Below are positions 1-10,942 of a DNA stretch of 64,000 bases, one piece after another. Numbering within the stretch: position 1 is the stretch's first letter; each line of letters begins with the position of its first letter. Source of the DNA: Scleroderma bovista (taxonomy: Eukaryota > Basidiomycota > Agaricomycetes > Boletales > Sclerodermataceae); the NCBI GenBank assembly GCA_037178675.1, contig JAYMGJ010000238.1, positions 1 to 64,000 on the forward strand. Reading direction: 5' to 3'. The notes beneath the pieces are model-generated. The model was not told the DNA's origin. It saw nothing but the letters and a program-made list of their open reading frames with translations, and did not search any database. The position numbers were made by a program, and so were the translations under genes.

Positions 1-2149
1 CGATTGGTTTAAGTGTTTTAGAGACGAATTTGGCTAATGGATTCTGCAGAGCAGAATGGCATGGTGCAATCGGCCGCATACGTATGGGTTTCTTATGTAC
101 CTTAGGAATCCCATAGAACGATGGAAGTTTGATCTGCCCCGTGATGTTCGTTTGTGACAAACGAATCCCTTCAGGGGTGACCTCCATCGGAAAATGCTGG
201 CGGAGATACTGGCAGAGTTGCTTAGTATCTTCGTCGTGGAGTGCATCTTTGATGTAATCCACTGATTGCTTTAATTCGCCTAGTTTGACGTTTAGGAAAT
301 CAGAGACTTCCTCTGCGCCAAGAGCACGGTAACCCGTATTTGGTCCGAAGATTAATTTACGGGTTTCCCTGTCGAGCCAGTCACCAGTTACTACGCAGGC
401 TCCCAGGTTTTTGTCAGTCGGCGTGACGACATAACCCTTGGATTTAATCCAATTTTGAATGGCTGTAACGGTGGGAGATCGGATGGTACCGACCTTCCTC
501 TCCGCTTGGCATGCCGTAGAGACAGAGTCTACATAACGGTCTCCTTCGCGGAGTGCCCATTCAAGGAGATAGTTTGGTTCCTGATTGAACGGCTTACGTG
601 TTCGAGGAACGTCGTAGTCTGGTTCGAAGGGAGTAGGCATTTGGTCATTAAATAGAGAAGTTTCTATAAAATGCATACGCCATCTCAAGCGATCTTTTAG
701 ATCTTCCCAGGCCGCCGGGATGAGAGAGTGGTTGGCGTATTGTGGAAGCATAAACTTCCATCCTATGCTTAGCTCACGCAGGTACTTAATGTCTTCCCAT
801 TCGAAGATGACATCGGGTCCATAGTGCACAGTATGTAGAAACAAAGAGTGTTGTAAGTACTGTACAGGACAAAGCGTTCGTATGATAACCGCGGCCCCCC
901 ATTCCAATGGCAACTCTGTGACAAAGTTTGGGTAAGTGGACGGCGAATCGTAGAGAGCGCTACCATTGCGTACCTGTTGAAGAAAGGAAATCACTTCTTC
1001 CCAGACCTCTTCTTCTGAGACTTGCTCCCAGAAGGTCGAGTGGGCGACGTCTTTGATTTCGTCTTCTTCGAGGTCGACGGCGGCGAGGATTTCTTCCCTT
1101 GTCGGGATTTGTTCTTCGCGGCGGCACCGCTTTGGGGCTGTTTCTTCCCCTTCTTGCCTTTGCCGTGACCTACCATGAAATACACGTTCAAGAGGAGAGA
1201 GGGTTAGCTCGGGATCTCTGGAACGAGTATTCATGGTACCTTTTTGAACCTTGACGGTTCGCAACGCTTGCTTGACCCTCTTGTCAACCATTTTGAAGAT
1301 GGTGTCCTTTGACGAAAGGTCACTCATCATAACGTCGGCAGCGTTTTTCACCTCCTTCTTCTTGTTCTGTCGCATGACGAGGGCGGTAACCTTGGCACGA
1401 GACAGAAGGACGATCTTCACGGCAAGAGTTGGAAGCTCCTGACGGAAGGATTCGTATGTGCCGCGAATGTGGGCAGGGATACCGTCCTGGTGTGCTAAGA
1501 CGTCCAGATCGGAACCGATCCGGCGCGTGGGCACGAGTTGGTCTGCTAGGAGGTGCTGATATGTCATGGTCAGGATCTCGTAGAGAGCGGGTAGGTAGGT
1601 GGAGGCCGTAGAGGCCTGTTTGTAGTGCTCCTTCTCGGCCGTCTTGGCCTTGATCAACGCCGACGTCTGCTGCGAGACGTACGCTTGGTAGTTGGTTTGC
1701 ATGGCGTCGCAAACCGTGGCGTGAGTGGCGAGAAAACCGGCAGGGAACTGCACCACAGGAGGCTTGGAGGACCGAAGAGGGGCGGGGCATCGTTCGTTCG
1801 CGAGATCCGCTTCCAGGCGACCTAGTTGGTCGCAGGTTTCCTGGAAGCGGCGAGCCGCATCAGCGATCTGGAAAAGCGCGGGACGAAGAGCCTCTCGGTA
1901 CTCCTTAGGAACTAGATCCACGACATCCGAGACGGTGTCGCAGGTCATCGCCGCACCGGCACGCGGCTGGGCCGTGTAGTCGGTGTAAGACTCGAACTGA
2001 CACAGTGGCTCTCGGTCCAACTGCATCGCGTTCCTGTTCGAGCCTTCTGGAATCGGGGGCAACGCCCACGTCGCTTCCATACTGGCGAGGTCGTTAGCCA
2101 CCGCAAAAGCGGCGGGCGACATAGAACGAGCGCGACGGATAGGTGCCAT
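1..2149 (-). mobile_element. PLE copy A, reverse-transcriptase ORF, cut by window start
   Basis: The ORF starts with ATG at 2149 and stays open to base 1, covering about residues 1-716 of the 1,233-residue protein. It lines up with the full copies without insertions or deletions. It includes the N-terminal extension and the first RT motifs (the DKNLGA region and the IPKVHK motif) but the window ends before the catalytic YIDD. The 5' leader carries a hammerhead-ribozyme fold at 2221-2300. Nothing in the visible part suggests decay. Confidence 0.9.
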
Positions 2150-2220
2150 CGTAGATGCTGAGGGTCAAAGTAAAATGATAACAGCGGGTAGTAGGGTTTA
2201 TACTCAGCGAGTCAAATCAC

Positions 2221-2300
2221 GTAGAGTGGCCAAAGACACCTCAAGTGGTAGACACTGGGGTGGGCTTTCGTCGGTGGTTGACTCTTCAGTGGCTCTCTAC
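2221..2300 (-). ncRNA. Type I hammerhead ribozyme, A/B spacer
   Basis: Read on the minus strand from 2300 to 2221. Stem I pairs GUAGAG with CUCUAC and GCCA with UGGC, with a small internal loop. The core CUGAAGA follows, then stem II GUC/GAC with loop AACCACC, then GAAA. Stem III follows (AG/CU, CACC/GGUG, AGUG/CACU), then the UH site. The expected cut is after base 2233 (CUU, then U), leaving an 83-nt leader before the ORF ATG at 2149. All invariant hammerhead positions are present. The open end is at stem I, so it is type I, the form known from Penelope-like elements. Activity is not tested. Confidence 0.85.
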
Positions 2301-2307
2301 ATCACCC

Positions 2308-2316
2308 TTATATAAT
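2308..2316 (-). promoter_or_regulatory. Possible TATA box of the PLE (repeated at 6473 and 10638)
   Basis: The minus strand reads ATTATATAA just upstream of the hammerhead 5' strand, about 160 nt before the ORF, in all three spacers. It is the only clear TATA-like motif in the spacer. If it were used, transcripts would start inside or close to the hammerhead, so its role is uncertain. Confidence 0.3.
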
Positions 2317-2340
2317 AGTAGGGTGTGTTGTGCCATGTTG

Positions 2341-2384
2341 ACACACTTAGGGCAAGTGTGTGAATAACAACCCCTTATCGGGGT
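2341..2384. other. Two hairpins in the PLE spacer (also at 6506 and 10671)
   Basis: Bases 2341-2348 (ACACACTT) and 2354-2361 (AAGTGTGT) form a perfect 8-bp stem with a 5-base loop; the loop side contains the telomere-like hexamer TTAGGG. Next to it, ACCCC (2370-2374) and GGGGT (2380-2384) form a 5-bp stem with loop TTATC. Both are kept in all three spacers and lie between the RT stop and the ribozyme, so they would be in the 3' end of the element RNA. Possible roles are RT recognition or RNA end formation; this is inference. Confidence 0.5.
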
Positions 2385-2612
2385 ATATTTGATGCAACCG
2401 AGCATGATCGGCACCGCTGTTTCGGGTCATGACTCACTGGTGTGTCGTTGAAACAACAGGGCACCAATGGGAAATAAAGCTCATGACCTAAAATGGGTTT
2501 CCCTTCACAGGAGTACCCAAGGCAGTGGTAAAGCCGATAATGCGGCAATGTTTATTCGGATAAACACGAGCGCTGACGCGTCCTGTGGTTACACAGGATC
2601 ACAGCTACCGGA

Positions 2613-5600
2613 TCAGTCTCGGGCTGTGCGACGGCGTTGCCTAATCGGTTCTGGATCCTCCCAGGTGGCATTAAATCGTTTAAGCCAGTCCTGTACTAAC
2701 GGAGGGGGCGGTTGCTCAAGTATTCCGACAGACCAAGGTGGTCCGCAGATACAGTCGGCTACCGTGAATCCAGCGCGGGACATTAGTAATTCCGCTTCAT
2801 CCATGGCTAAGCGATCCATATCACGTTCGTGCCGATATGCGGCGTCGATTCCCCTTACGATATCGTACGTAGAGGGGCCGGGTTCCACTTCCCGATACGT
2901 GTCTAGGACGGACTTCTTCCAAAGAAGAGCAAGGTCGCCGAGGCGCTTAGTGCGCTTACGGGATACGACCCATTTCGAATTGTCCACAAGTAGTGTATGG
3001 AGGTCAAGGTAAGTGACCGGTCCATAGACGACGTCTCCCTCGTACTCGTGCCACAGGTCCTTCTGGACGGTCGCCCTGTCAAGGAGCGGAAAAGCATCCT
3101 TCGGGAACTGTGAACTTTCGGGGAAGAACGGCAGCCGAAACTGCCATCGTCGTAAGGGGTGCTCTTCATCATTATTAATGACGAAATCTCCCTTCTCCCA
3201 GCTGTCGCTTACAGCTTTGAGAGGCTTACTAATGTGGCGAAGAAGTTCCGATATGGAAAAATCGCTCCAAGCGTCGTTAAAGTGGGTCTTAAGGACAATA
3301 ATGTCCTTCTCGTCGTTGTCGGCTTTAATGGCAAACCGGTTTTCCCAACGAGTGTGAATGTGGTCGGACAACCACTTTCGGACGACGCGATCGGGGTATC
3401 CTCTACTAAGGTAGAGGGCAGCGAGATTCTTAGCTGCAGTCATGTAAGTGTTCCGCTTACTAGACAACACCGCCAATCGGGATAACTCTCCGATGAACGT
3501 TCCTCGTTTAACGTCATACGGGTGTGAGGAATCCCATGGAACTCTCTCAAGGTGGTTACCGGGCTTACGGTAAGGTCTCCATTGAACCTTATTGTGCTCA
3601 TCGAGATAAATGAACATGTCCAGGAAGACTAAGGATCTTCCCGGCGTGGCCCAGTCAACGGAACATCCTTCCAAGTGCCAGTTTTGCTTGGCAATGTCCA
3701 GGGCCTCGGCGGCCGTGGGCGCTTGGATGACGGCAAATATGTCATCGATGTAACGTCGGTAAAATAATACAGCGGGGTGGGATGTTATTTCCTGATCCGC
3801 TTCGATTGCGTAAATGTTCGCGATGTCCGGAGAACATGCAACGCCCATTGCAATACCTTTTGTTTGGAGATAAGGGAGACCGTTGTGTTCAACGACGAGG
3901 TTAGACACAGCGGCGGTAAGGATATGTGACCAATGGTCCCTGGGCAAGCGTCGAATGACGTGATTTGCCGGTAGGAACCGGTCGCATAATGCGATGTTGG
4001 TTAAGCGGGTAACCGTTTGAACTGCCCGCTTTACGTCGATATTAGGGTAATATGCGACGATATCTCCACCAACTAACCATAAGGGGACAAATTGTGGGAG
4101 AGTTAATCCAGTTAACTCAAGCGCAATTTCTTTTGTCCCGTTGCATATGGACGGTTCAGATGCAACGATTGGTTTAAGTGTTTTAGAGACGAATTTGGCT
4201 AATGGATTCTGCAGAGCAGAATGGCATGGTGCAATCGGCCGCATACGTATGGGTTTCTTATGTACCTTAGGAATCCCATAGAACGATGGAAGTTTGATCT
4301 GCCCCGTGATGTTCGTTTGTGACAAACGAATCCCTTCAGGGGTGACCTCCATCGGAAAATGCTGGCGGAGATACTGGCAGAGTTGCTTAGTATCTTCGTC
4401 GTGGAGTGCATCTTTGATGTAATCCACTGATTGCTTTAATTCGCCTAGTTTGACGTTTAGGAAATCAGAGACTTCCTCTGCGCCAAGAGCACGGTAACCC
4501 GTATTTGGTCCGAAGATTAATTTACGGGTTTCCCTGTCGAGCCAGTCACCAGTTACTACGCAGGCTCCCAGGTTTTTGTCAGTCGGCGTGACGACATAAC
4601 CCTTGGATTTAATCCAATTTTGAATGGCTGTAACGGTGGGAGATCGGATGGTGCCGACCTTCCTCTCCGCTTGGCATGCCGTAGAGACAGAGTCTACATA
4701 ACGGTCTCCTTCGCGGAGTGCCCATTCAAGGAGATAGTTTGGTTCCTGATTGAACGGCTTACGTGTTCGAGGAACGTCGTAGTCTGGTTCGAAGGGAGTA
4801 GGCATTTGGTCATTAAATAGAGAGGTTTCTACAAAATGCATACGCCATCTCAAGCGATCCTTTAGATCTTCCCAAGCCGCCGGGATGAGAGAGTGGTTGG
4901 CGTATTGTGGAAGCATAAACTTCCATCCTATGCTTAGCTCACGCAGGTACTTAATGTCTTCCCATTCGAAGATGACATCGGGTCCATAGTGCACAGTATG
5001 TAGAAACAAAGAGTGTTGTAAGTACTGTACAGGACAAAGCGTTCGTATGATAACCGCGGCCCCCCATTCCAATGGCAACTCTGTGACAAAGTTTGGGTAA
5101 GTGGACGGCGAATCGTAGAGAGCGCTACCATTGCGTACCTGTTGAAGAAAAGAAATCACTTCTTCCCAGACTTCTTCTTCTGAGACTTGCTCCCAGAAGG
5201 TCGAGTGGGCGACGTCTTTGATTTCGTCTTCTTCGAGGTCGACGGCGGCGAGGATTTCTTCCCTTGTCGGGATTTGTTCTTCGCGGCGGCACCGCTTTGG
5301 GGCTGTTTCTTCCCCTTCTTGCCTTTGCCGTGACCTACCATGAAATACACGTTCAAGAGGAGAGAGGGTTAGCTCGGGATCTCTGGAACGAGTATTCATG
5401 GTACCTTTTTGAACCTTGACGGTTCGCAACGCTTGCTTGACCCTCTTGTCAACCATTTTGAAGATGGTGTCCTTTGACGAAAGGTCACTCATCATAACGT
5501 CGGCAGCATTTTTCACCTCCTTCTTCTTGTTCTGTCGCATTACAAGGGCGGTAACCTTGGCACGAGATAGAAGGACGATCTTCACGGCAAGAGTTGGGAG

Positions 5601-6314
5601 CTCCTGACGGAAGGATTCGTATGTGCCGCGAATATGGGCAGGGATACCGTCCTGGTGTGCAAGGACGTCCAGATCGGAGCCGATCCGGCGCGTAGGCACG
5701 AGTTGGTCTGCTAGGAGGTGCTGATATGTCATGGTCAGGATCTCGTAGAGAGCGGGTAGGTAGGTGGAGGCCGTAGAGGCCTGTTTATAGTGCTCCTTCT
5801 CGGCCGTCTTGGCCTTGATCAACGCCGACGTCTGCTGCGAGACGTACGCTTGGTAGTTGGTTTGCATGGCGTCGCAAACCGTGGCGTGAGTGGCGAGAAA
5901 ACCGGCAGGGAACTGCACCACAGGAGGCTTGGAGGACCGAAGAGGGGCGGGGCATCGTTCGTTCGCGAGATCCGCCTCCAGGCGACCTAGTTGGTCGCAG
6001 GTTTCCTGGAAGCGGCGAGCCGCATCAGCGATCTGGAAGAGCGCGGGACGAAGAGCCTCTCGGTACTCCTTAGGAACTAGATCTACGACATCCGAGACGG
6101 TGTCGCAGGTCATCGCCGCACCGGCACGCGGCTGGGCCGTGTAGTCGGTGTAAGACTCGAACTGACACAGTGGCTCTCGGTCCAGCTGCATCGCGTTCCT
6201 GTTCGAGCCTTCTGGAATCGGGGGCAGCGCCCACGTCGCTTCCATACTGGCGAGGTCGTTTGCCACCGCAAAAGCGGCGGGCGACATAGAACGAGCACGA
6301 CGGATAGGTGCCAT
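2613..6314 (-). mobile_element. PLE copy B, full-length RT protein (1,233 aa)
   Basis: This is an intact single ORF encoding a reverse transcriptase of the Penelope-like class. Seen in the protein: an N-terminal region of about 575 residues with a basic NLS-like stretch (PKRCRREE near 339) and acidic helical segments; then RT blocks with DKNLGACV (about 580), FYGIPKVHKKP (about 680), the first catalytic Asp in GGDIVAYYPNI (about 750), KGIAMGVACSPDIAN (about 820), catalytic YIDDIF (about 855) and the PLE-typical block near 930. IPKVHK and YIDDIF are family signatures. No GIY-YIG endonuclease is visible in the roughly 290 residues after the RT, as in the endonuclease-deficient Coprina/Athena branch. 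The start at 6314 is the first ATG and is shared by all copies. Expected role: copying its own RNA onto DNA ends. Confidence 0.9.
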
Positions 6315-6385
6315 CGTAGATGCTGAGGGTCAAAGTAAAATGATAACAGCGGGTAGTAGGTTTTATACTCAGCGAGTCAAATCAC

Positions 6386-6465
6386 GTAGAGTGGCCAAAG
6401 ACACCTCAAGTGGTAAACACTGGGGTGGGCTTTCGTCGGTGGTTGACTCTTCAGTGGCTCTCTAC
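6386..6465 (-). ncRNA. Type I hammerhead ribozyme, B/C spacer
   Basis: This is the same 80-nt fold as in the A/B spacer, with the core CUGAAGA, stem II GUC/GAC, GAAA and the stem I pairing fully kept. It differs from the A/B copy by one base in the apical loop of stem III, where no pairing is disturbed. Predicted cleavage follows the base at 6398, again 83 nt upstream of the copy B start codon at 6314. Confidence 0.85.
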
Positions 6466-6777
6466 ATCACCCTTATATAATAGTAGGGTGTGTTGTGCCA
6501 TGTTGACACACTTAGGGCAAGTGTGTGAATAACAACCCCTTATCGGGGTATATTTGATGTAACCGAGCATGATCGGCACCGCTGTTTCGGGTCATGACTC
6601 ACTGGTGTGTCGTTGAAACAACAGGGCACCAATGGGAAATAAAGCTCATGACCTAAAGTGGGTTTCCCTTCTCAGGAGCACCCAAGGCAGTGGTAAAGCC
6701 GATAATGCGGCAATGTTTATTCGGATAAACACGAGCGCTGACGCGTCCTGTGACTACACAGGATCCCAGCTACCGGA

Positions 6778-9700
6778 TCAATCTCGGGCTGTGCGACGGC
6801 GTTGCCTAATCGGTTCTGGATCCTCCCAGGTGGCGTTAAATCGTTTAAGCCAGTCCTGTACTAACGGAGGGGGCGGTTGCTGAAGTATTCCGACAGACCA
6901 GGGTGGTCCACAGATACAATCAGCCACCGTAAATCCAGCGCGGGACATTAGTAATTCCGCTTCATCCATGGCTAAGCGATCCATATCACGTTCGTGCCGA
7001 TATGCGGCATCGATTCCCCTTACGATATCGTACGTAGAGGGGCCGGGTTCCACTTCCCGGTACGTGTCTAAGACGGACTTCTTCCAAAGAAGAGCAAGGT
7101 CGCCGAGGCGCTTAGTGCGCTTACGGGATACGACCCATTTCGAATTGTCCACAAGTAGTGTATGGAGGTCAAGGTAAGTGACCGGTCCATAGACGACGTC
7201 TCCCTCATACTCGTGCCACAGGTCCTTCTGGACGGTCGCCCTATCAAGGAGCGGAAAAGCATCCTTCGGGAACTGTGAACTTTCGGGGAAGAACGGCAGC
7301 CGAAACTGCCATCGTCGTAAGGGGTGCTCTTCATCATTATTAATGACGAAATCCCCCTTCTCCCAGCTGTCGCTTACAGCTTTGAGAGGTTTACTAATGT
7401 GGCGAAGAAGTTCCGATATGGAAAAATCGCTCCATGCGTCGTTAAAGTGGGTCTTAAGGACAATAATGTCCTTCTCGTCGTTGTCGGCTTTAATGGCAAA
7501 CCGGTTTTCCCAACGAGTGTGAATGTGGTCAGACAACCACTTTCGAACGACGCGATCGGGGTATCCTCTACTGAGGTAGAGGGCAGCGAGATTCTTAGCT
7601 GCAGTCATGTAAGTGTTCCGCTTACTAGACAACACCGCCAATCGGGATAACTCTCCGATGAACGTTCCTCGTTTAACGTCATACGGGTGTGAGGAATCCC
7701 ATGGAACTCTCTCAAGGTGGTTACCGGGCTTACGGTAAGGTCTCCATTGAACCTTATTGTGTTCATCGAGATAAATGAACATATCCAGGAAGACTAAGGA
7801 TCTTCCCGGTGTAGCCCAGTCAACGGAACATCCTTCCAAGTGCCAGTTTTGCTTGGCAATGTCCAGGGCCTCGGCGGCCGTGGGTGCTTGGATGACGGCA
7901 AATATGTCATCGATGTAACGTCGGTAAAATAATACAGCGGGGTGGGATGTTATTTCCTGATCCGCTTCGATTGCATAAATGTTCGCGATGTCCGGAGAAC
8001 ATGCAACGCCCATTGCAATACCTTTTGTTTGGAGATAAGGGAGACCGTTGTGTTCAACGACGAGGTTAGACACAGCGGCGGTAAGAATATGTGACCAATG
8101 GTCCCTAGGCAGGCGTCGAATGACGTGATTTGCCGGTAGGAACCGGTCGCATAATGCGATGTTGGTTAAGCGGGTAACCGTTTGAACTGCCCGCTTTACG
8201 TCGATATTAGGGTAATATGCGACGATATCTCCACCAACTAACCATAAAGGGACAAATTGTGGGAGAGTTAATCCAGTTAACTCAAGCGCAATTTCTTTTG
8301 TCCCGTTGCATATGGACGGTTCAGACGCAACGATCGGTTTAAGTGTTTTAGAGACGAATTTGGCTAATGGATTCTGCAGAGCAGAATGGCATGGTGCAAT
8401 CGGTCGCATACGTATGGGTTTCTTATGTACCTTAGGAATCCCATAGAACGACGGAAGTTTGATCTGCCCCGTGATGTTCGTTTGTGACAAACGAATCCCT
8501 TCAGGGGTGACCTCCATCGGAAAATGCTGGCGGAGATACTGGCAAAGTTGCTTAGTATCTTCGTCGTGGAGTGCATCTTTGATGTAATCCACTGATTGCT
8601 TTAATTCGCCTAGTTTGACGTTTAGGAAATCAGAGACTTCCTCTGCGCCAAGAGCACGGTAGCCCGTGTTTGGTCCGAAGATTAATTTACGGGTTTCCCT
8701 GTCGAGCCAGTCACCAGTTACTACGCAGGCTCCCAGGTTTTTGTCAGTCGGCGTGACGACATAACCCTTGGATTTAATCCAATTTTGAATGGCTGTAACG
8801 GTGGGAGATCGGATGGTGCCGACCTTCCTCTCCGCTTGGCATGCCGTAGAGACAGAGTCTACATAACGGTCTCCTTCGCGGAGTGCCCATTCAAGGAGAT
8901 AGTTTGGTTCCTGATTGAACGGCTTACGTGTTCGAGGAACGTCGTAGTCTGGTTCGAAGGGAGTAGGCATTTGGTCATTAAATAGAGAAGTTTCTATAAA
9001 ATGCATACGCCATCTCAAACGATCCTTTAGATCTTCCCAGGCCGCCGGGATGAGAGAGTGGTTGGCGTATTGTGGAAGCATAAACTTCCATCCTATGCTT
9101 AGCTCACGCAGGTACTTAATGTCTTCCCATTCGAAGATGACATCGGGTCCATAGTGCACAGTATGTAGAAACAAAGAGTGTTGTAAGTACTGTACAGGAC
9201 AAAGCGTTCGTATGATAACCGCGGCCCCCCATTCCAATGGCAACTCTGTGACAAAGTTTGGGTAAGTGGACGGCGAATCGTAGAGAGCGCTACCATTGCG
9301 TACCTGTTGAAGAAAAGAAATCACTTCTTCCCAGACTTCTTCTTCTGAGACTTGCTCCCAGAAGGTCGAGTGGGCGACGTCTTTGATTTCGTCTTCTTCG
9401 AGGTCGACGGCGGCGAGGATTTCTTCCCTTGTCGGGATTTGTTCTTCGCGGCGGCACCGCTTTGGGGCTGTTTCTTCCCCTTCTTGCCTTTGCCGTGACC
9501 TACCATGAAATACACGTTCAAGAGGAGAGAGGGTTAGCTCGGGATCTCTGGAACGAGTATTCATGGTACCTTTTTGAACCTTGACGGTTCGCAACGCTTG
9601 CTTGACCCTCTTGTCAACCATTTTGAAGATGGTGTCCTTTGACGAAAGGTCACTCATCATAACGTCGGCAGCGTTTTTCACCTCCTTCTTCTTGTTCTGT

Positions 9701-10479
9701 CGCATGACGAGGGCGGTAACCTTGGCACGAGACAGAAGGACGATCTTCACGGCAAGAGTTGGAAGCTCCTGACGGAAGGATTCGTATGTGCCGCGAATAT
9801 GGGCAGGGATACCGTCCTGGTGTGCTAAAACGTCCAGATCGGAACCGATCCGGCGCGTGGGCACGAGTTGGTCTGCTAGGAGGTGCTGATACGTCATGGT
9901 CAGGATCTCGTAGAGAGCGGGTAGGTAGGTGGAGGCCGTAGAGGCCTGCTTGTAATGCTCCTTCTCGGCCGTCTTGGCCTTGATCAGCGCCGACGTCTGC
10001 TGCGAGACGTACGCTTGGTAGTTGGTTTGCATGGCGTCGCAAACCGTGGCGTGAGTGGCGAGAAAACCGGCAGGGAACTGCACCACAGGAGGCTTGGAGG
10101 ACCGAAGAGGGGCGGGGCATCGTTCGTTCGCGAGATCCGCCTCCAGGCGACCTAGTTGGTCGCAGGTTTCCTGGAAGCGGCGAGCCGCATCAGCGATCTG
10201 GAAGAGCGCGGGACGAAGAGCCTCTCGGTACTCCTTAGGAACTAGATCCACGACATCCGAGACGGTGTCGCAGGTCATTGCCGCACCGGCACGCGGCTGA
10301 GCCGTGTAGTCGGTGTAAGACTCGAACTGACACAGTGGCTCTCGGTCCAACTGCATCGCGTTCCTGTTCGAGCCTTCTGGAATCGGGGGCAGCGCCCACG
10401 TCGCTTCCATACTGGCGAGGTCGTTGGCCACCGCAAAAGCGGCGGGCGACATAGAACGAGCACGACGGATAGGTGCCAT
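6778..10479 (-). mobile_element. PLE copy C, full-length RT protein (1,233 aa)
   Basis: This is a second intact copy with the same length, start context and RT motifs as copy B. I see only two residue differences from copy B (Val/Ile near 494; Glu/Gln close to the C-terminus), although the DNA differs at many more sites, mostly silent ones. Within the last 170 bases of the ORF there are about eight differences, of which one changes the protein. The 5' leader holds its own hammerhead fold (10551-10630). The copy looks recently active or still under selection for protein function. No GIY-YIG domain is present. Confidence 0.9.
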
Positions 10480-10550
10480 CGTAGATGCTGAGGGTCAAAG
10501 TAAAATGATAACAGCGGGTAGTAGGTTTTATACTCAGCGAGTCAAATCAC

Positions 10551-10630
10551 GTAGAGTGGCCAAAGACACCTCAAGTGGTAAACACTGGGGTGGGCTTTCG
10601 TCGGTGGTTGACTCTTCAGTGGCTCTCTAC
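10551..10630 (-). ncRNA. Type I hammerhead ribozyme, C/D spacer
   Basis: This third copy of the hammerhead fold has the core, stem II and stem I intact. Predicted cleavage follows the base at 10563, 83 nt upstream of the copy C ATG at 10479. Cuts here and in the next spacer would release an RNA of exactly 4,165 nt with one ORF. Confidence 0.85.
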
Positions 10631-10942
10631 ATCACCCTTATATAATAGTAGGGTGTGTTGTGCCATGTTGACACACTTAGGGCAAGTGTGTGAATAACAA
10701 CCCCTTATCGGGGTATATTTGATGCAACCGAGCATGATCGGCACCGCTGTTTCGGGTCATGACTCACTGGTGTGTCGTTGAAACAACAGGGCACCAATGG
10801 GAAATAAAGCTCATGACCTAAAATGGGTTTCTCTGCACAGGAGTACCCAAGGCAGTGGTAAAGCCGATAATGCGGCAATGTTTATTCGGATAAACACGAG
10901 CGCTGACGCGTCCTGTGGTTACACAGGATTACAGCTACCGGA

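Noticed and set aside
34..246. Repeated short ORFs inside the PLE copies (MHSTTKIL..., MTVRNACL..., MLLLGRLG...)
   Set aside because: They are other-frame or antisense readings of the RT ORF, with the same 4,165-bp periodicity and no independent support.
991..1191. Lys-rich 66-aa ORF repeated in every PLE copy (also at 5156 and 9321)
   Set aside because: It lies in another frame of the acidic Glu-rich part of the RT protein. Its conservation follows from conservation of the real ORF, and a Lys-rich shadow of GAA/GAG codons is expected.
2401..2440. Alternative hammerhead on the minus strand near CATGACCCGAAAC
   Set aside because: The box reads CAGUGAG instead of CUGANGA and stem III does not close. 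The complete fold is at 2221-2300.
2440..2460. GTTGAAACAAC palindrome in the PLE spacer as a second ribozyme
   Set aside because: It has a GAAA, but no CUGANGA core or matching stems. It is only a short inverted repeat.
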